Notes: generated by a model from the letters alone, not told the origin. Counted from the stretch's first letter, positions 37,951-48,628 are shown. The stretch is DNA of 64,000 bases from Rhizobium sp. BT04 (GCF_030053135.1 NZ_CP125652.1:2867001-2931000), one strand, 5' to 3'. Translations and numbers: made by a program.

Positions 37951-39262
37951 GGCTTCTCTTGTTCTGGTCGGCGCATTGATGGGTGCGACCGCCATGAGCG
38001 TTATTTACTCGGCAGGTGTGCCGGCAGAAGCGGCCGGATCCTCGACCTATAAGGAGCTTTCGGTTTTCGGCGATGTCTTCGAGCGTGTGCGCGCGCAATA
38101 CGTGACGCCGCCGGCCGAAGACAAACTGATCGAGAACGCCATCAACGGCATGCTCTCCTCGCTCGATCCGCATTCGAGCTACATGAATGCGAAGGACGCC
38201 GAGGACATGCGCACCCAGACCAAGGGTGAGTTCGGCGGCCTCGGCATCGAGGTTACGATGGAAGACGAACTCGTCAAGGTCATCACCCCGATCGACGATA
38301 CGCCCGCCGCCAAGGCCGGCGTTCTCGCTGGCGACTATATCTCGGAGATCGACGGCCAGTCCGTACGCGGCTTGAAGCTGGAAGACGCCGTCGAGAAGAT
38401 GCGCGGCGCCGTCAACACGCCGATCAAGCTGACGCTGATCCGCAAGGGTGCCGACAAGCCGATTGAGCTGACGATCGTCCGTGACGTTGTTGCCGTCCAG
38501 GCCGTCAAATCGCGTGTCGAGGACGATGTCGGCTACCTCCGCATCATCTCCTTCACCGAGAAGACCTATCCCGACATGGAAAAGGCGATCAAGAAGATCA
38601 AGGACACCGTTCCGGCCGACAAGCTGAAGGGTTATGTCCTCGACCTGCGACTCAATCCGGGCGGTCTGCTCGACCAGGCGATCAACGTCTCCGATGCCCT
38701 GCTGCAGCGCGGCGAAGTGGTTTCGACCCGCGGCCGCAATCCCGATGAAACCCGCCGCTTCAATGCCGGCCCGGGCGATCTGACGGATGGCAAGCCGGTT
38801 ATCGTGCTGATCAACGGCGGTTCGGCTTCCGCATCGGAAATCGTCGCCGGCGCTCTTCAGGATCTGCGCCGTGCCACCGTTCTCGGCACGCGCTCCTTCG
38901 GCAAGGGTTCCGTCCAGACGATTATCCCGCTCGGCGAAAATGGCGCGTTGCGCCTGACCACGGCGCTCTACTACACGCCATCCGGCCGCTCGATCCAGGG
39001 CACCGGCATCACCCCCGACATCAAGGTCGAGGAGCCGCTGCCGCAGGAACTGCAGGGCAAGATGGTGACCGAAGGCGAATCCAGCCTGCGCGGCCATATC
39101 AAGGGCCAGAGCGAGACCGACGAAGGGTCGGGCTCCGTTGCCTATGTCCCGCCGGACCCGAAGGACGACGTTCAGCTGAACTACGCGCTCGATCTTCTGC
39201 GCGGCAAGAAGACCGATCCGGCCTTCCCGCCGAACCCCGACAAGGCCGTCGTGGCCAAATAA
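37940..39262 (+). CDS. ctpA: Carboxy-terminal processing protease (S41)
   Basis: A 440-residue periplasmic serine protease. After a signal segment (residues 5-30) come a helical N-domain (SSLDPHSSYMNAKDAEDM), a PDZ domain near residues 95-165 (GGLGIEVTMEDELVKVITPI), and the catalytic core with NGGSASASEIVAGAL (Ser nucleophile) and GTRSFGKGSVQT (general-base Lys). Family members degrade cell-wall hydrolases, consistent with the upstream EnvC-like gene. The start at 37940 has GGAAAGG upstream. Confidence 0.96.
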   Translation: MIRRASLVLVGALMGATAMSVIYSAGVPAEAAGSSTYKELSVFGDVFERVRAQYVTPPAEDKLIENAINGMLSSLDPHSSYMNAKDAEDMRTQTKGEFGGLGIEVTMEDELVKVITPIDDTPAAKAGVLAGDYISEIDGQSVRGLKLEDAVEKMRGAVNTPIKLTLIRKGADKPIELTIVRDVVAVQAVKSRVEDDVGYLRIISFTEKTYPDMEKAIKKIKDTVPADKLKGYVLDLRLNPGGLLDQAINVSDALLQRGEVVSTRGRNPDETRRFNAGPGDLTDGKPVIVLINGGSASASEIVAGALQDLRRATVLGTRSFGKGSVQTIIPLGENGALRLTTALYYTPSGRSIQGTGITPDIKVEEPLPQELQGKMVTEGESSLRGHIKGQSETDEGSGSVAYVPPDPKDDVQLNYALDLLRGKKTDPAFPPNPDKAVVAK

Positions 39263-39271
39263 TTCATCCCC

Positions 39272-39300
39272 TCAAGGCCGGGCACATCGCCCGGCCTTGA
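39272..39300. terminator. Hairpin terminator after ctpA
   Basis: Twelve-base-pair perfect stem TCAAGGCCGGGC/GCCCGGCCTTGA with a five-base loop; followed by CCCTTTCTG, so the U-run is imperfect. Confidence 0.65.
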
Positions 39301-39339
39301 CCCTTTCTGCTGTTTCCCGATTTTGGAGCGGGCGAAAAA

Positions 39340-40536
39340 TTGGGAACGGACCTGCATGCGCCTTTGGGCCGCAACCGAAAAACCGGCAACCGGCGCCCGG
39401 GTATTCTGCGCCTGGGCCGGATCGCCGCCAGTCTTTGTCTTTTCGCGATAGGCGGCTTTTCCCTCTATACGGCGTTTCGCGGCGACGGGCTCGAACGCAC
39501 CAAACCGCCGGCGGCCGAACAAGCTGCCACGCCGCCCTCCGATAGCCCTCAGCCGCCGACGACAGCCGCCAATCAGGCGGCGGACGGTATGCCCCGCGCC
39601 GAACCGCGCTCGGGCGCCAATGTCGAACAGATGGTCACCGGCGACGGCTCCGTCGTCACCAAATACACTCCCCGCCCGCGCGATGGCAGCGGGCCTGTGC
39701 TGGTTGACGCCATGCAGATCGGCCAGGATCCGCGCATGGCGGCCCAGCCGAATGAAACGCTGCTTGAGGAAACCCCTTTTGGCAAGCTTCCGATCGTCGG
39801 CCCCGATGGCCGCCGCCCGATGGATCAATATGCCCGTCCCTCGTCCGGCGCGCGTGGTGTGCGTATCGCCATCGTCGTCAGCGGCCTCGGGCTCAGCCAG
39901 ACCGGGACACAACGCGCCATCGCGCAATTGCCGGAGGAAATCACCTTCGCCTTTGCCGCAAGCGGCAACAGCCTGCAGCGCTGGATGCAGGAGGCGCGCC
40001 GCGGCGGCCACGAGATTCTGTTGCAAGTCCCGTTCGAGCCATTTGATTACCCGGCGAATGATCCCGGCCCGGAAACGCTTCTAACCACGAAGCCGGCCGC
40101 CCGCAATATCGAGAACCTGCACAAGGCGATGGGCGAGATCACCAATTATACCGGCGTCATGAATTATCTCGGCGGCCGTTTCCTGTCGGATACCACCGCC
40201 ATGGAACCCGTCATGCGCGATATCGGCAAGCGCGGCCTGCTGTTCCTCGACGACGGCACGTCGGCGCAGTCGAAAACGGCTGTGGTCGCCAAGGGAACCG
40301 AACTGCCCTACGCCTTCGCCGACCTGCAACTCGACGGCCAGCTCGATATCAACGCCGTCCTGAAGAAGCTTGACGAGCTCGAACGCATCGCCCGCAAGAA
40401 CGGCCAGGCGATCGGCGTCGCCTCGGCTTTCGATGAGAGCGTTGACGCCATTGCCAAATGGAGCGAGGAGGCTGCGATGCGCGGCATCGAGATCGTCGGC
40501 GTCGCCGCCCTTTCCAACGACCCTCGGAATCCTTGA
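39340..40536 (+). CDS. Divergent polysaccharide deacetylase family protein (DUF610)
   Basis: A 398-residue protein anchored by one N-terminal helix (IAASLCLFAIGGFSLYTAF, residues 28-46), with a Pro/Ala/Thr-rich linker to about residue 110 and a NodB-like domain from RIAIVVSGLGLSQTGTQRAI. The domain keeps LLQVPFEPFDYPANDPG and TGVMNYLGGRF but lacks the typical HxxxH metal pair, hence divergent. The start is TTG at 39340 with GGAGCGGGCG upstream. The order ctpA-DUF610-rppH is conserved in Rhizobiales, suggesting a cell-envelope role. Confidence 0.88.
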   Translation: MGTDLHAPLGRNRKTGNRRPGILRLGRIAASLCLFAIGGFSLYTAFRGDGLERTKPPAAEQAATPPSDSPQPPTTAANQAADGMPRAEPRSGANVEQMVTGDGSVVTKYTPRPRDGSGPVLVDAMQIGQDPRMAAQPNETLLEETPFGKLPIVGPDGRRPMDQYARPSSGARGVRIAIVVSGLGLSQTGTQRAIAQLPEEITFAFAASGNSLQRWMQEARRGGHEILLQVPFEPFDYPANDPGPETLLTTKPAARNIENLHKAMGEITNYTGVMNYLGGRFLSDTTAMEPVMRDIGKRGLLFLDDGTSAQSKTAVVAKGTELPYAFADLQLDGQLDINAVLKKLDELERIARKNGQAIGVASAFDESVDAIAKWSEEAAMRGIEIVGVAALSNDPRNP

Positions 40537-40573
40537 GAGCGATCCCAGAGACGATTCCTGAACGGAGAAGACG

Positions 40574-41107
40574 ATGAGCCAAACGACCGTAGAAGCCGAG
40601 GATCTGCCCTACCGCCCCTGCGTCGGGGTGATGATCCTGAATCGCGATGGCCTCGTCTGGGCCGGGCGGCGCATTCCCGACGGCAATTCGGAATATGACG
40701 GCTCACCGCAGCTCTGGCAGATGCCGCAGGGGGGCATCGACAAGGGCGAGGATCCGTTGGATGCCGCCTACCGCGAACTCTACGAGGAGACCGGCATCAA
40801 GACGGTGACCCTGCTGGCCGAAGCAAGAAACTGGATCAATTATGATCTTCCGCCGGCACTGATCGGCATCGGATTGAAGGGAAAATTCCGCGGCCAGACG
40901 CAGCGCTGGTTCGCCTTCCGCTTCGAGGGCAACGACAGTGAGATCGCCATCAACCCGCCGCCGGGCGGCCACGAGCCGGAATTCGATGCCTGGGAATGGA
41001 AGCCGATGCGGGAACTGCCGGGCCTGATCGTCCCCTTCAAGCGCGCCGTCTACGACCAGGTCATCGCCGAATTCGAGCATCTGGCGGCACTGCAATCGGA
41101 AGACTGA
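40574..41107 (+). CDS. rppH: RNA 5'-pyrophosphohydrolase (Nudix)
   Basis: Removes pyrophosphate from mRNA 5' ends to start RNase E decay. The 177-residue protein opens with [20 protein letters not shown] and has an intact Nudix box, [20 protein letters not shown] followed by [24 protein letters not shown] is typical of RppH. ATG at 40574 follows GGAGAAGACG. The palindrome and the GC-rich hairpin downstream probably end transcription. Confidence 0.95.
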   Translation: MSQTTVEAEDLPYRPCVGVMILNRDGLVWAGRRIPDGNSEYDGSPQLWQMPQGGIDKGEDPLDAAYRELYEETGIKTVTLLAEARNWINYDLPPALIGIGLKGKFRGQTQRWFAFRFEGNDSEIAINPPPGGHEPEFDAWEWKPMRELPGLIVPFKRAVYDQVIAEFEHLAALQSED

Positions 41108-41133
41108 TCGATACGGGATGATCGGACCGGTTT

Positions 41134-41154
41134 GCACCTGATAATATCAGGTGC
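41134..41154. repeat. Perfect 21-bp palindrome between convergent rppH and bfr
   Basis: GCACCTGATA-A-TATCAGGTGC has ten-base perfect arms around one base. There is no U-run directly after it on either strand, so it may be a protein site or part of a compound terminator. Confidence 0.55.
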
Positions 41155-41161
41155 GGAATCC

Positions 41162-41186
41162 CGGCCGCGGCGGCGGCCGGTTTCTC
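41162..41186. terminator. GC-rich hairpin between rppH and bfr
   Basis: Stem CCGGCCG/CGGCCGG with a six-base loop, followed on the plus strand by TTTCTCG. Lies between convergent genes and can serve both. Confidence 0.5.
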
Positions 41187-41196
41187 GTGCGAATGG

Positions 41197-41682
41197 TTAT
41201 TCGGCTTCGTCGGCGGAGTCGGCGTTAAGCTGGCCGTATTTGCTTTCGCCGATTTTCCCGAGCAGCTCGAGCTGCGTTTCGAGGAAGTCGATATGACCTT
41301 CCTCATCCGCCAGCAGCTCTTCGAAAAGCTTCATGGAGACGTAATCGCCGGCCTCATAACAGATATCGCGCGACTTCTTATAGGCCGCGCGGGCGTCGTA
41401 TTCGCCGGCAAGATCGGCTTCCAGCACTTCTTTGACGTTCTGGCCGATGCGCAGAGGTGCAAGGGTCTGCAGATTGGGATGGCCTTCAAGGAAAATGATG
41501 CGCGCAACAAGCCGATCGGCATGATGCATCTCTTCAATAGATTCGGCGCGCTCCTTCTTGGCGAGCTTGGTGTAGCCCCAGTCCTCAAGAAGCCGATAAT
41601 GAACCCAATATTGATTGACCGCCCCGAGCTCGAGGAACAACGCCTCGTTAAGCCGCTCGATGACCTTTTTGTCGCCTTTCAA
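41197..41682 (-). CDS. bfr: Bacterioferritin
   Basis: Haem-containing iron-storage 24-mer subunit of 161 residues. Ferroxidase ligands are visible in [20 protein letters not shown] and [20 protein letters not shown] (which also holds the haem-ligand methionine), then the C-terminal [20 protein letters not shown]. The start is a TTG at 41682 ([12 protein letters not shown], normally MKGD) with AGGAGAG 6 bases upstream. It overlaps the ferredoxin gene by 35 bases. Confidence 0.95.
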   Translation of the reverse strand: MKGDKKVIERLNEALFLELGAVNQYWVHYRLLEDWGYTKLAKKERAESIEEMHHADRLVARIIFLEGHPNLQTLAPLRIGQNVKEVLEADLAGEYDARAAYKKSRDICYEAGDYVSMKLFEELLADEEGHIDFLETQLELLGKIGESKYGQLNADSADEAE

Positions 41683-41959
41683 TGTCCGCTCTCCTGTTTT
41701 CCTCATGGAATTGTTTCAAGCGGGACATGAAATCAAATATTTCAGTCTCCGTCGAGTGGCGACGGGCGTGATACTCCTCGGTCGTCTGGATAATGATATC
41801 GACGACGTTGGGGAAACAGCCGCAGCAGCGGCCGCGTTTTTCCATGGCGTGGTAGACCTTCGCCGGCACGATAAGCTGCCAACAGTCTTCATCGAGAAGG
41901 TTGGTGATAACCTCCCGGATTTCCTTGTCGGTTATATAATTGCAGCTGCAGACAAGCAC
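41648..41959 (-). CDS. bfd: Bacterioferritin-associated ferredoxin
   Basis: [2Fe-2S] ferredoxin that reduces the bacterioferritin core to release iron. The GTG start at 41959 gives [18 protein letters not shown]; cluster ligands are C4, C6, C45 and C48 (CxC and CCGC). At 103 residues it is longer than the roughly 64-residue E. coli Bfd because of a charged C-terminal extension after residue 62. The frame to 42121 has an unlikely N-terminus. It is first in a bfd-bfr operon. Confidence 0.9.
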   Translation of the reverse strand: MLVCSCNYITDKEIREVITNLLDEDCWQLIVPAKVYHAMEKRGRCCGCFPNVVDIIIQTTEEYHARRHSTETEIFDFMSRLKQFHEENRRADIERRQKGHRAA

Positions 41960-42167
41960 GTCTTCATTCCAAACATGACACTGACTATCGTGTTTTCTGC
42001 TAAAGAAGATGGTGGCTGTCAAGAAAAAATTCGAGCCCCGGATCATCGAGCCCGGTGTCCGGATGCGACTCCGATGCATATCGTCCGAGATTATCCAGTG
42101 GTTCCAGGGTGATGACGCCATAAGGCGGTGAAGGCATGCCGTATGATCCCGATCAGTGCGGCGCCCT

Positions 42168-45100
42168 TTAATGAAAGTTGCGTCCGCGCGGCATCACTTC
42201 GGCGGTTTCCGCCGCGCCCGTATGGCGGCCTGCCACAACCATCCGTTTTTCCAGCTCCGCCCTCTCCGGCGCATTCGCAAGCTTTTTCTGCCGTTGATCG
42301 CCACCCGGTCTCAGCACCTCGTCTGCCCGCTCGCAGCCCCCGAAACGCCGGGCCTCGCGTTGCAGGATCCCGAGCGCCGGCGTCATGTCCTCGATATGTT
42401 CGACGACGGTATGGATCACTCCGCTCTGGCTTTGCAGCCGACCGCGGATTTTCACCAGCCGCGCGCCCATCACAACCGAGCGGTATGTGTCGAATATCTT
42501 GTTCCAGACGATCGCATTGGCAATCCCGGTCTCGTCTTCCAGCGTCATGAAGATCACACCTTTGGCCGAACCCGGCCGCTGGCGCACCAGCACGAGGCCG
42601 GCAATCGTCACCCTCTTTCCGTTCGCGACCTTCAACAGATCGACATTGCGCGTGATGCCCATCCTTTGAAGCTCCTCCCGCAGAAATGAAACGGGATGCG
42701 CCTTCAGCGACAGCGAGAGATAACGATAGTCCTCGATGACCTGCTCTCCCGGCAGCATGTCCGGCAGCTTCGTTGCAGGCTCGACCTGGAGATCGACGTG
42801 ACGGGCCTGCTCGAAAAGCGGCAGCTCCTCGGCCGCGCTCTTCACATCCAGCGCCCGCACCGCCCAGAGCGCATCGCGTCGCGATAGTCTGAGGGATTGG
42901 AACGCATCCGCATCCGCCAGTCGTTCGATGACGGATTTCTGCAGGCCGGACCGCAGCCAGAGATCCCGAACGGAACTGTACCCTTTACCTCGATTTTTGA
43001 CGAGCAGCGCCATCTCTTTATCCGAGACACCCTTGATCTGCCGAAAGCCGAGCCGCACCGCGTGCCGGGCCTTGATAATCTCGCGCATCTCACGGTGGCG
43101 GAAATCGACGGCATTCGGATCGAAGGCCGCCTCTTCCAGACCGCAATTCCAGTCGGATTCGTTGATGTCGACCGGCAGGATTTTTACCCCGTGTTCGCGT
43201 GCATCGCGCACCAGCTGCGCCGGCGCATAAAACCCCATCGGCTGGGAATTCAGCATCGCCGCGCAGAAGACATCGGGGTAATAGGCCTTGAGCCATGAGG
43301 AGGCATAGACGAGCAGCGCAAAGGAGGCGGCATGGCTTTCAGGGAAACCATATTCACCGAAACCTTTGATCTGGTTGAAACATTGCTGCGCGAATTCCTG
43401 GGTATAACCCTTTGAGGCCATTCCCTCGATGAACCGCTTCTCGAAATTGCCGATCGTACCGGTTCTCTTGAATGTCGCCATCGCTCTGCGAAGCTTGTCG
43501 GCTTCCGCCGGTCTGAAGCCTGCAGCTGTGATGGCGATCTGCATCGCCTGTTCCTGGAACAGCGGCACGCCGAGGGTTCTTTCCAGAACCGCTTCCAGCT
43601 CCTTGCTCGGATATTCGATCGGAATGTTTTTGGCCCGCTGCTCCCGGCGCTTCAGATAGGGATGCACCATATCGCCCTGGATCGGCCCCGGCCGGACGAT
43701 CGCCACCTCGATGACGAGGTCGTAGAACACCGTCGGTTTGAGACGCGGCAGCATGCTCATCTGTGCCCGGCTCTCGATCTGGAAGACGCCAAGCGTATCG
43801 GCCCGGCCCATCATCTCATAGACCGGTTTGCCTTCGTCCCCATGTTCCCGGTTGCCGAGATCTGCAAGCGTCTTCTTGACCTCGTAATGCAGTTCAAGCA
43901 GCGAAAAGGCCTTGCGCAGGCAGGTCAGCATGCCAAGCGCCAGCACATCCACCTTGAGGATCTTGACGTTGTCGAGATCGTCCTTGTCCCACTCGATCAT
44001 GTAGCGATCCGGCATTGCCGTCTTCATGATCGGCACCACCTCGTCGAGCCGGTCCCGCGTAATGACGAAGCCGCCGACATGCTGGGTGAGATGGCGGGGA
44101 AAGCCGAGAAGCTCGGAGGCATATTTCAGCACGTTCCGTGTCACCGGATCCTTGATATCGAGGCCGGCTGCCTTGGCATCACGTTCCGAGAGATTGTCCT
44201 CCGACCAGCCCCAGACGAGACTGCTGATCGCCGACTGGACATCCTCCGACAGCCCGAAGGCCTTGGCGACTTCACGGCCGGCCGAACGGGTCCGGTAGGT
44301 GGTCACACCCGCCGTCAGCCCGGCATGTTCTCTTTTGTAGGTTTTATAGATGTACTGGATGACCTCTTCACGCCGGTCATGTTCGAAATCGACATCGATA
44401 TCCGGCGGTTCGTCGCGATCCATCGAAATGAAGCGGTCGAAGAGCAGCGTGCTCTTTTGCGGATCGACTTCCGTTATTTCGAGGCAATAGCAGATAACCG
44501 AATTTGCTGCCGATCCGCGCCCCTGGCACAAGACCTTGAGTTCATAACGGGCGTGCTGGATGATCCTGTGAACCGTCAGGAAGTAAGAGGCATATTTCTT
44601 ATCGCCGATAAGTTTCAGCTCATAATCGATCTGCATCGCCACCTTGGGCGGGATACCCTCGGGATAGCGCTTTGCAGCTCCCGTTCTCGTCAGCCTTTCC
44701 AAGGTCTCCTGCGGCGTTTCGCCGGGATCGTTTTCAGGTGGATAATTATGCTCCAGCTCCGTCAGCGAAAAGCTCAGCTTGCCGAAGAAGACCTGCGTAT
44801 TTTCGATCGCACCGGGATAGTCCCGGAAGATCCGGACCATTTCACGTGAATCCTTGAGGTAGCGTTCGGCATTCGGCGCCAGCAGGAATCCGGCCTGCGC
44901 TATCTGTACATGCTCCCGGATCGCGATCACGACATCCGAAAGCGGCCGGCGTTCGGGATGATGGTAAAGCGGCTGGTTGGTCGCAATCAGCGGCAGGCGA
45001 TTTCGTGCCGCAAGCATGGCAAGCACCGCAAAGACCTGCCTGTCGCGGCCGTCATAGGCTGGCGCCAGCGCCATAAAAAAAGCCTTGCCGAACCGTCTGC

Positions 45101-45632
45101 GAAACCGCTCCAGATAATCCTCCAGTGCCGACTGCCCGGCCTGGCTCTCGACAAGAGTGCGATCGGGAACGAGGACAAGCATCATCTCGTCCCCCCATTC
45201 CATCAATTCCGCTTCTGTCAGAATGCAGCTTCCCTTGACCGCTTCATCCTTCAGATTGCCGGCGCTGAGAAGGCGGCAAAGATTTGCCCAGCCCCGCCGG
45301 TTGCGTGGGTAGGCGAGGATATCAGGCGTATCGTCGGAAAAAACGAGACGGGCGCCGGGCTGAATCCGGATGGGATCGACAATCTCTTCCTTTTTCCCCT
45401 CCTTCTCCGCTTGAGCCATTATCGCATCTCTGTTCTTGTATCTCTCCTCGAGTTGCAGCGCCTGCGCATGCGCCCTGACCACGCCGGCAACCGAATTCCG
45501 GTCCGCAATCCCGAGACCGCCGAGCCCGAGATGAGCGGCCTGCACGACCATCTCTTCCGGGCTGGAAGCGCCTTCGAGAAACGAAAAATTCGTTCTCACG
45601 CCGATCTCGAAAAATGCGGGTTCGCTTTTCAT
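42168..45632 (-). CDS. dnaE2: Error-prone DNA polymerase III alpha subunit DnaE2 (ImuC)
   Basis: Translesion polymerase of the SOS mutasome, 1154 residues. It has the PHP domain ([18 protein letters not shown]), the polymerase core with [18 protein letters not shown] and [16 protein letters not shown] (catalytic aspartates), [13 protein letters not shown], and a C-terminal OB domain ([20 protein letters not shown]). DnaE2 lacks the replicative polymerase's C-terminal tau-binding tail. It is the third gene of imuA-imuB-dnaE2, and its ATG at 45632 overlaps imuB as ATGA. Confidence 0.97.
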   Translation of the reverse strand: MKSEPAFFEIGVRTNFSFLEGASSPEEMVVQAAHLGLGGLGIADRNSVAGVVRAHAQALQLEERYKNRDAIMAQAEKEGKKEEIVDPIRIQPGARLVFSDDTPDILAYPRNRRGWANLCRLLSAGNLKDEAVKGSCILTEAELMEWGDEMMLVLVPDRTLVESQAGQSALEDYLERFRRRFGKAFFMALAPAYDGRDRQVFAVLAMLAARNRLPLIATNQPLYHHPERRPLSDVVIAIREHVQIAQAGFLLAPNAERYLKDSREMVRIFRDYPGAIENTQVFFGKLSFSLTELEHNYPPENDPGETPQETLERLTRTGAAKRYPEGIPPKVAMQIDYELKLIGDKKYASYFLTVHRIIQHARYELKVLCQGRGSAANSVICYCLEITEVDPQKSTLLFDRFISMDRDEPPDIDVDFEHDRREEVIQYIYKTYKREHAGLTAGVTTYRTRSAGREVAKAFGLSEDVQSAISSLVWGWSEDNLSERDAKAAGLDIKDPVTRNVLKYASELLGFPRHLTQHVGGFVITRDRLDEVVPIMKTAMPDRYMIEWDKDDLDNVKILKVDVLALGMLTCLRKAFSLLELHYEVKKTLADLGNREHGDEGKPVYEMMGRADTLGVFQIESRAQMSMLPRLKPTVFYDLVIEVAIVRPGPIQGDMVHPYLKRREQRAKNIPIEYPSKELEAVLERTLGVPLFQEQAMQIAITAAGFRPAEADKLRRAMATFKRTGTIGNFEKRFIEGMASKGYTQEFAQQCFNQIKGFGEYGFPESHAASFALLVYASSWLKAYYPDVFCAAMLNSQPMGFYAPAQLVRDAREHGVKILPVDINESDWNCGLEEAAFDPNAVDFRHREMREIIKARHAVRLGFRQIKGVSDKEMALLVKNRGKGYSSVRDLWLRSGLQKSVIERLADADAFQSLRLSRRDALWAVRALDVKSAAEELPLFEQARHVDLQVEPATKLPDMLPGEQVIEDYRYLSLSLKAHPVSFLREELQRMGITRNVDLLKVANGKRVTIAGLVLVRQRPGSAKGVIFMTLEDETGIANAIVWNKIFDTYRSVVMGARLVKIRGRLQSQSGVIHTVVEHIEDMTPALGILQREARRFGGCERADEVLRPGGDQRQKKLANAPERAELEKRMVVAGRHTGAAETAEVMPRGRNFH

Positions 45633-47239
45633 GCAAAGACCCCATGCATGAACCAGCGAGGATCCAATTCCCCGCCATAGAAACCGCGGCGATAGATCCA
45701 GAAGCGATGCCCGGTCTCGTCCTCGATGCGGAAATAGTCGCGCGCCTCGGCGTCATCCCCATCGATCCACCATTCCATGGCAATCCGTTCCGGCCCTTCG
45801 CTTCTAGCCACCTGATGCTGCATGCGCCGCCAGCGGAACACCTGCGGCGGACCATCGGGCACTTCGGCGAGCATGATCTCGACCGGCTCCGGCGTTGCAA
45901 AGAGCCGCAGCGGGCGCTCTTGGCGGAAAGGAAGTTGGATGTCCGGCGCCGCCTTCCGCCTGGGAAGACCCTCCATTACAGGCACCGTGATGACGGCGCG
46001 TTCCGGCACATGGCTCTCGCGGAGCTGGAAGCTTTGCAGGCAATCCGCACCCAGTCGGGCCGAGACCCGGTCGACGAAAACCGAAAGCGAGATCTCTCCC
46101 TGGCGGTCGCCCTCGAAATCAGCCTGCGCCTCATTGAAGGGATCATGTCGCAACACATTCAACCGCAGGATTTCGAAACCATAACCGGCATCGAGATCGT
46201 CATAGACCGCCTGCAATCGCTCGGCAAAAAGCCCGGCGATGACCTTTGGTTCGCGCAGCGGCTGCGAAGCGCCGACGGAGATACGAAAGACCCTGCCGTC
46301 GACGCGAAACAGCACCAGTTCGAACACCCGCCCGCCGGCGCCCCGCGCCTCCAGCGACGGCTGCAACGATAGGGCGACCTGCCTGGTGACGGCCAGGATC
46401 TGTTCTTCCGTGCCGATGGGCTCGATCAGCCGGCTTTCGGCCGAAAGGCTGGCGACCGGACGCCGGGGCGAGACCGGCTCCTCTTCACGCCCCAGCGCCT
46501 GGTCGAGACGCAAAAGCAGCTGCGGGCCGAACCGGCGGGTCAGCGGCGCTCGCGGCGCATCGATGACGTCGCCGACATATTTCAGACCGAGCTTCTTCAG
46601 GGCATCGACGGTTTGTTCTTGCAGCCGCAAGGCTGCAACCGGCAAGGACATCAGCACATGGTCCGTCTCCTCGTCCTCGATCACGCCGCCTTGCCCGAAG
46701 CGGGACACGGCCCAGGAAAGGCCCGGCGACGATGAGACCGCCCCGCACGCATCGAAGCCCATATGAAAAAGCCGTGACAGCACATCCCTGAGAAGTGCCT
46801 TTTCACCGCCGAAGAGATGGGCGCAGCCGCTAATGTCGAGAAACAGACCGTCCTTGTCGTCGAACGCCACCAGCGGCGTATAACGGTCGCACCAATCGGC
46901 AATTGCCTCCAGCAACCGGCGGTCGGCCACCGGATCCTCTTCGACGACCTCGAGCGTTGGGTACATGGCACGCGCTTCGGCAACGCCCAACTCCTTCTTC
47001 AGCCCCAGACTCTCGGCCAACTCGTCCAGTGCCGTCAGCCGCATGACATTGTTGAGTTTGCCGGAACAGACGATAGGCGGGGTCTCAGGACGCCCTTTCG
47101 AACGCCAGGAGAGCCCCCATCGCCTGCGGGCGATGCGGTCCGTTGGCAGATGCGGGAAGCTGATCGCCAGAATGCGCTGACTGTTCGCCTGGAGGACGAA
47201 CGAGGTTTGGTTCGGCGACAGGGAGAAATTCGCGTTCAT
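45629..47239 (-). CDS. imuB: Y-family polymerase-like protein ImuB
   Basis: A 536-residue mutasome scaffold that bridges ImuA, DnaE2 and the beta clamp. It has the Y-family fold ([52 protein letters not shown]) but the usual acidic catalytic triad of Y-family polymerases is not preserved, as is known for ImuB. The start at 47239 follows GGAG at 10 bases and gives an unusually long 155-base overlap with imuA. Confidence 0.93.
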   Translation of the reverse strand: MNANFSLSPNQTSFVLQANSQRILAISFPHLPTDRIARRRWGLSWRSKGRPETPPIVCSGKLNNVMRLTALDELAESLGLKKELGVAEARAMYPTLEVVEEDPVADRRLLEAIADWCDRYTPLVAFDDKDGLFLDISGCAHLFGGEKALLRDVLSRLFHMGFDACGAVSSSPGLSWAVSRFGQGGVIEDEETDHVLMSLPVAALRLQEQTVDALKKLGLKYVGDVIDAPRAPLTRRFGPQLLLRLDQALGREEEPVSPRRPVASLSAESRLIEPIGTEEQILAVTRQVALSLQPSLEARGAGGRVFELVLFRVDGRVFRISVGASQPLREPKVIAGLFAERLQAVYDDLDAGYGFEILRLNVLRHDPFNEAQADFEGDRQGEISLSVFVDRVSARLGADCLQSFQLRESHVPERAVITVPVMEGLPRRKAAPDIQLPFRQERPLRLFATPEPVEIMLAEVPDGPPQVFRWRRMQHQVARSEGPERIAMEWWIDGDDAEARDYFRIEDETGHRFWIYRRGFYGGELDPRWFMHGVFA

Positions 47240-48029
47240 GGGGATTCCACTCCAGAAGAAAGGAGAGCGGGGCCGGATTGCGGCTCTTCTCCAGCGTCAG
47301 ACGGAAAATCGGATTGCCGATGCTGCCGGAAAGCTTCGATCCGTCCGGCAACGGCCGCAGAGCGGAGGGGCCCGGTTCGACATGCAGGCGGAAGGCCGCA
47401 CTGCTTGCCTCCTCCGCCCCGGCCTGGCGGACGAGAAAGAGCGGATGGCGGGCAGCCCGCGCCCGAAGACTGAGCCTGCGGCTTTCGGTCAGGCCGAAAT
47501 GGGCGGGATTGCCTCGCACCTCGAAGATGACCGCCGAGAAGGCAGCGCTTTCCACCGCGGCCTCCACCAGCCAGAGCGCCTCGTCCAGCTTGCGCGGCGC
47601 GGCATGGAGAAACCGCTCCGGGCTCAGTCCGAAATCCCGAAGCCCGGGAGCATAGGGACGACCGGCCTCCAGCGTGCCGACAGCATCGCCGATCCACAGC
47701 AACGGCAAAAGCCTGCCGGCATCCGCCTCCTGTTTCTGCAGCCGCGCGGCAACAGCCATCGCCAGCCCGCTTGCAGCACCTGCATCACGAGACAGAGCCG
47801 AGCGGAATTCGGTGATCGCATCGAGCGGCAGGCCGCCTTCCAATGCCCCATCGAGAAACTCCACCCCAAACGGTAGGGGCGGCAGAATGCGCTCCTGGTG
47901 GTTCTTACGTCCTTCTGCCAGGGCTTCCTGCTCCGCTGCGGCAAGCGCTGGCGCGGGCCTTCCCTCCAGTCGGGCAATGGTTTCGCGGAGCGCAAAAAGC
48001 CGCTCGCGCGCCAGGGCGTGCTGCGCCAT
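47085..48029 (-). CDS. imuA: Mutasome protein ImuA (RecA-like fold)
   Basis: A 314-residue ImuA-type protein: FGVEFLDGALEGGLPLDAIT followed by EFRSA is the hallmark N-terminal region, and ARLQKQEADAGRLLPLLWIG resembles a RecA-like strand. It interacts with ImuB in related bacteria. The ATG at 48029 is 21 bases from a LexA box, so the whole cassette should be induced by DNA damage. Confidence 0.92.
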   Translation of the reverse strand: MAQHALARERLFALRETIARLEGRPAPALAAAEQEALAEGRKNHQERILPPLPFGVEFLDGALEGGLPLDAITEFRSALSRDAGAASGLAMAVAARLQKQEADAGRLLPLLWIGDAVGTLEAGRPYAPGLRDFGLSPERFLHAAPRKLDEALWLVEAAVESAAFSAVIFEVRGNPAHFGLTESRRLSLRARAARHPLFLVRQAGAEEASSAAFRLHVEPGPSALRPLPDGSKLSGSIGNPIFRLTLEKSRNPAPLSFLLEWNPHEREFLPVAEPNLVRPPGEQSAHSGDQLPASANGPHRPQAMGALLAFERAS

Positions 48030-48049
48030 GGCGTTCTCCGATCCGTCTT

Positions 48050-48064
48050 GTTCCTGTTATGTTC
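48050..48064 (-). promoter_or_regulatory. LexA (SOS) box of the imuA-imuB-dnaE2 operon
   Basis: GTTC-CTGTTAT-GTTC on the plus strand (GAAC-N7-GAAC read with the operon) is an exact alphaproteobacterial LexA direct repeat, 21 bases upstream of imuA. Confidence 0.85.
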
Positions 48065-48190
48065 TTATAGATTCCAGAGAGCTAATGAAGAGTCAACGGC
48101 CATTTTCTATGAATTTATTCCTGCCTTTGATTCCGCACTCGAAAATCGGCGATAAAGGTTCTATATGGGCCCGCAAAGGAAGGAATATTC

Positions 48191-48628
48191 ATGGCCCGCA
48201 TAGACCAGAGCGATGATTGGCGGGACCGCCATGCGCCGACGATCAGCACCTTCGAGTCGCTGGCCATGGAGGCCTACAGCCATCTGCCGGATGAATTCCG
48301 CCAGCTGACGACCAACCTCACGATCGAGATCGAAGATTTCCCCGATGACGACGTTTTCGAGGACATGGCGCTGGAAACCCCTTTCGATCTGCTCGGCCTT
48401 TTCGAGGGCAGGGGCATTTCCGAACGTTTCACGCTGGAAACCGGCGAGATGCCGAACCGCATCCGCCTCTACCGGCGCCCCATCCTCGATTACTGGGCTG
48501 AGAACGACGAGACGCTCGGCGATATCATCACCCATGTCCTGATCCACGAGATCGGCCACCATTTCGGGCTGAGCGACGATGACATGGAGCGGATCGAGGC
48601 CAGCGCCGAGGAAGCCGCCGAACGCTAA
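48191..48628 (+). CDS. Minimal zinc metallopeptidase (zincin) family protein
   Basis: A 145-residue protein of the possibl_zn_met family: HVLIHEIGHHFGLSDDDMER carries the HExxH zinc motif plus the third ligand region, near residues 115-134. FESLAMEAYSHLPDEFRQLT is the conserved N-terminal helix. No signal peptide is present. Substrate unknown. The ATG at 48191 follows AAGGAAGGAATATTC. It is divergent from imuA but its start is 127 bases from the LexA box, so SOS control is possible but unproven. Confidence 0.88.
   Translation: MARIDQSDDWRDRHAPTISTFESLAMEAYSHLPDEFRQLTTNLTIEIEDFPDDDVFEDMALETPFDLLGLFEGRGISERFTLETGEMPNRIRLYRRPILDYWAENDETLGDIITHVLIHEIGHHFGLSDDDMERIEASAEEAAER

Noticed and set aside
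41959..42022. Irr or RirA box and TTGACA promoter before bfd
   Set aside because: TTGACA is present on the minus strand near 42017-42022 but no acceptable -10 follows, and only half of an iron-control-element pattern could be made out.
44838..44853. Second parS-like sequence (ATTTCACGTGAATC)
   Set aside because: Only about 12 of 16 positions match and it lies inside the dnaE2 coding region. A similar weak match (TTCACGTGAG) near 5325 is poorer still.
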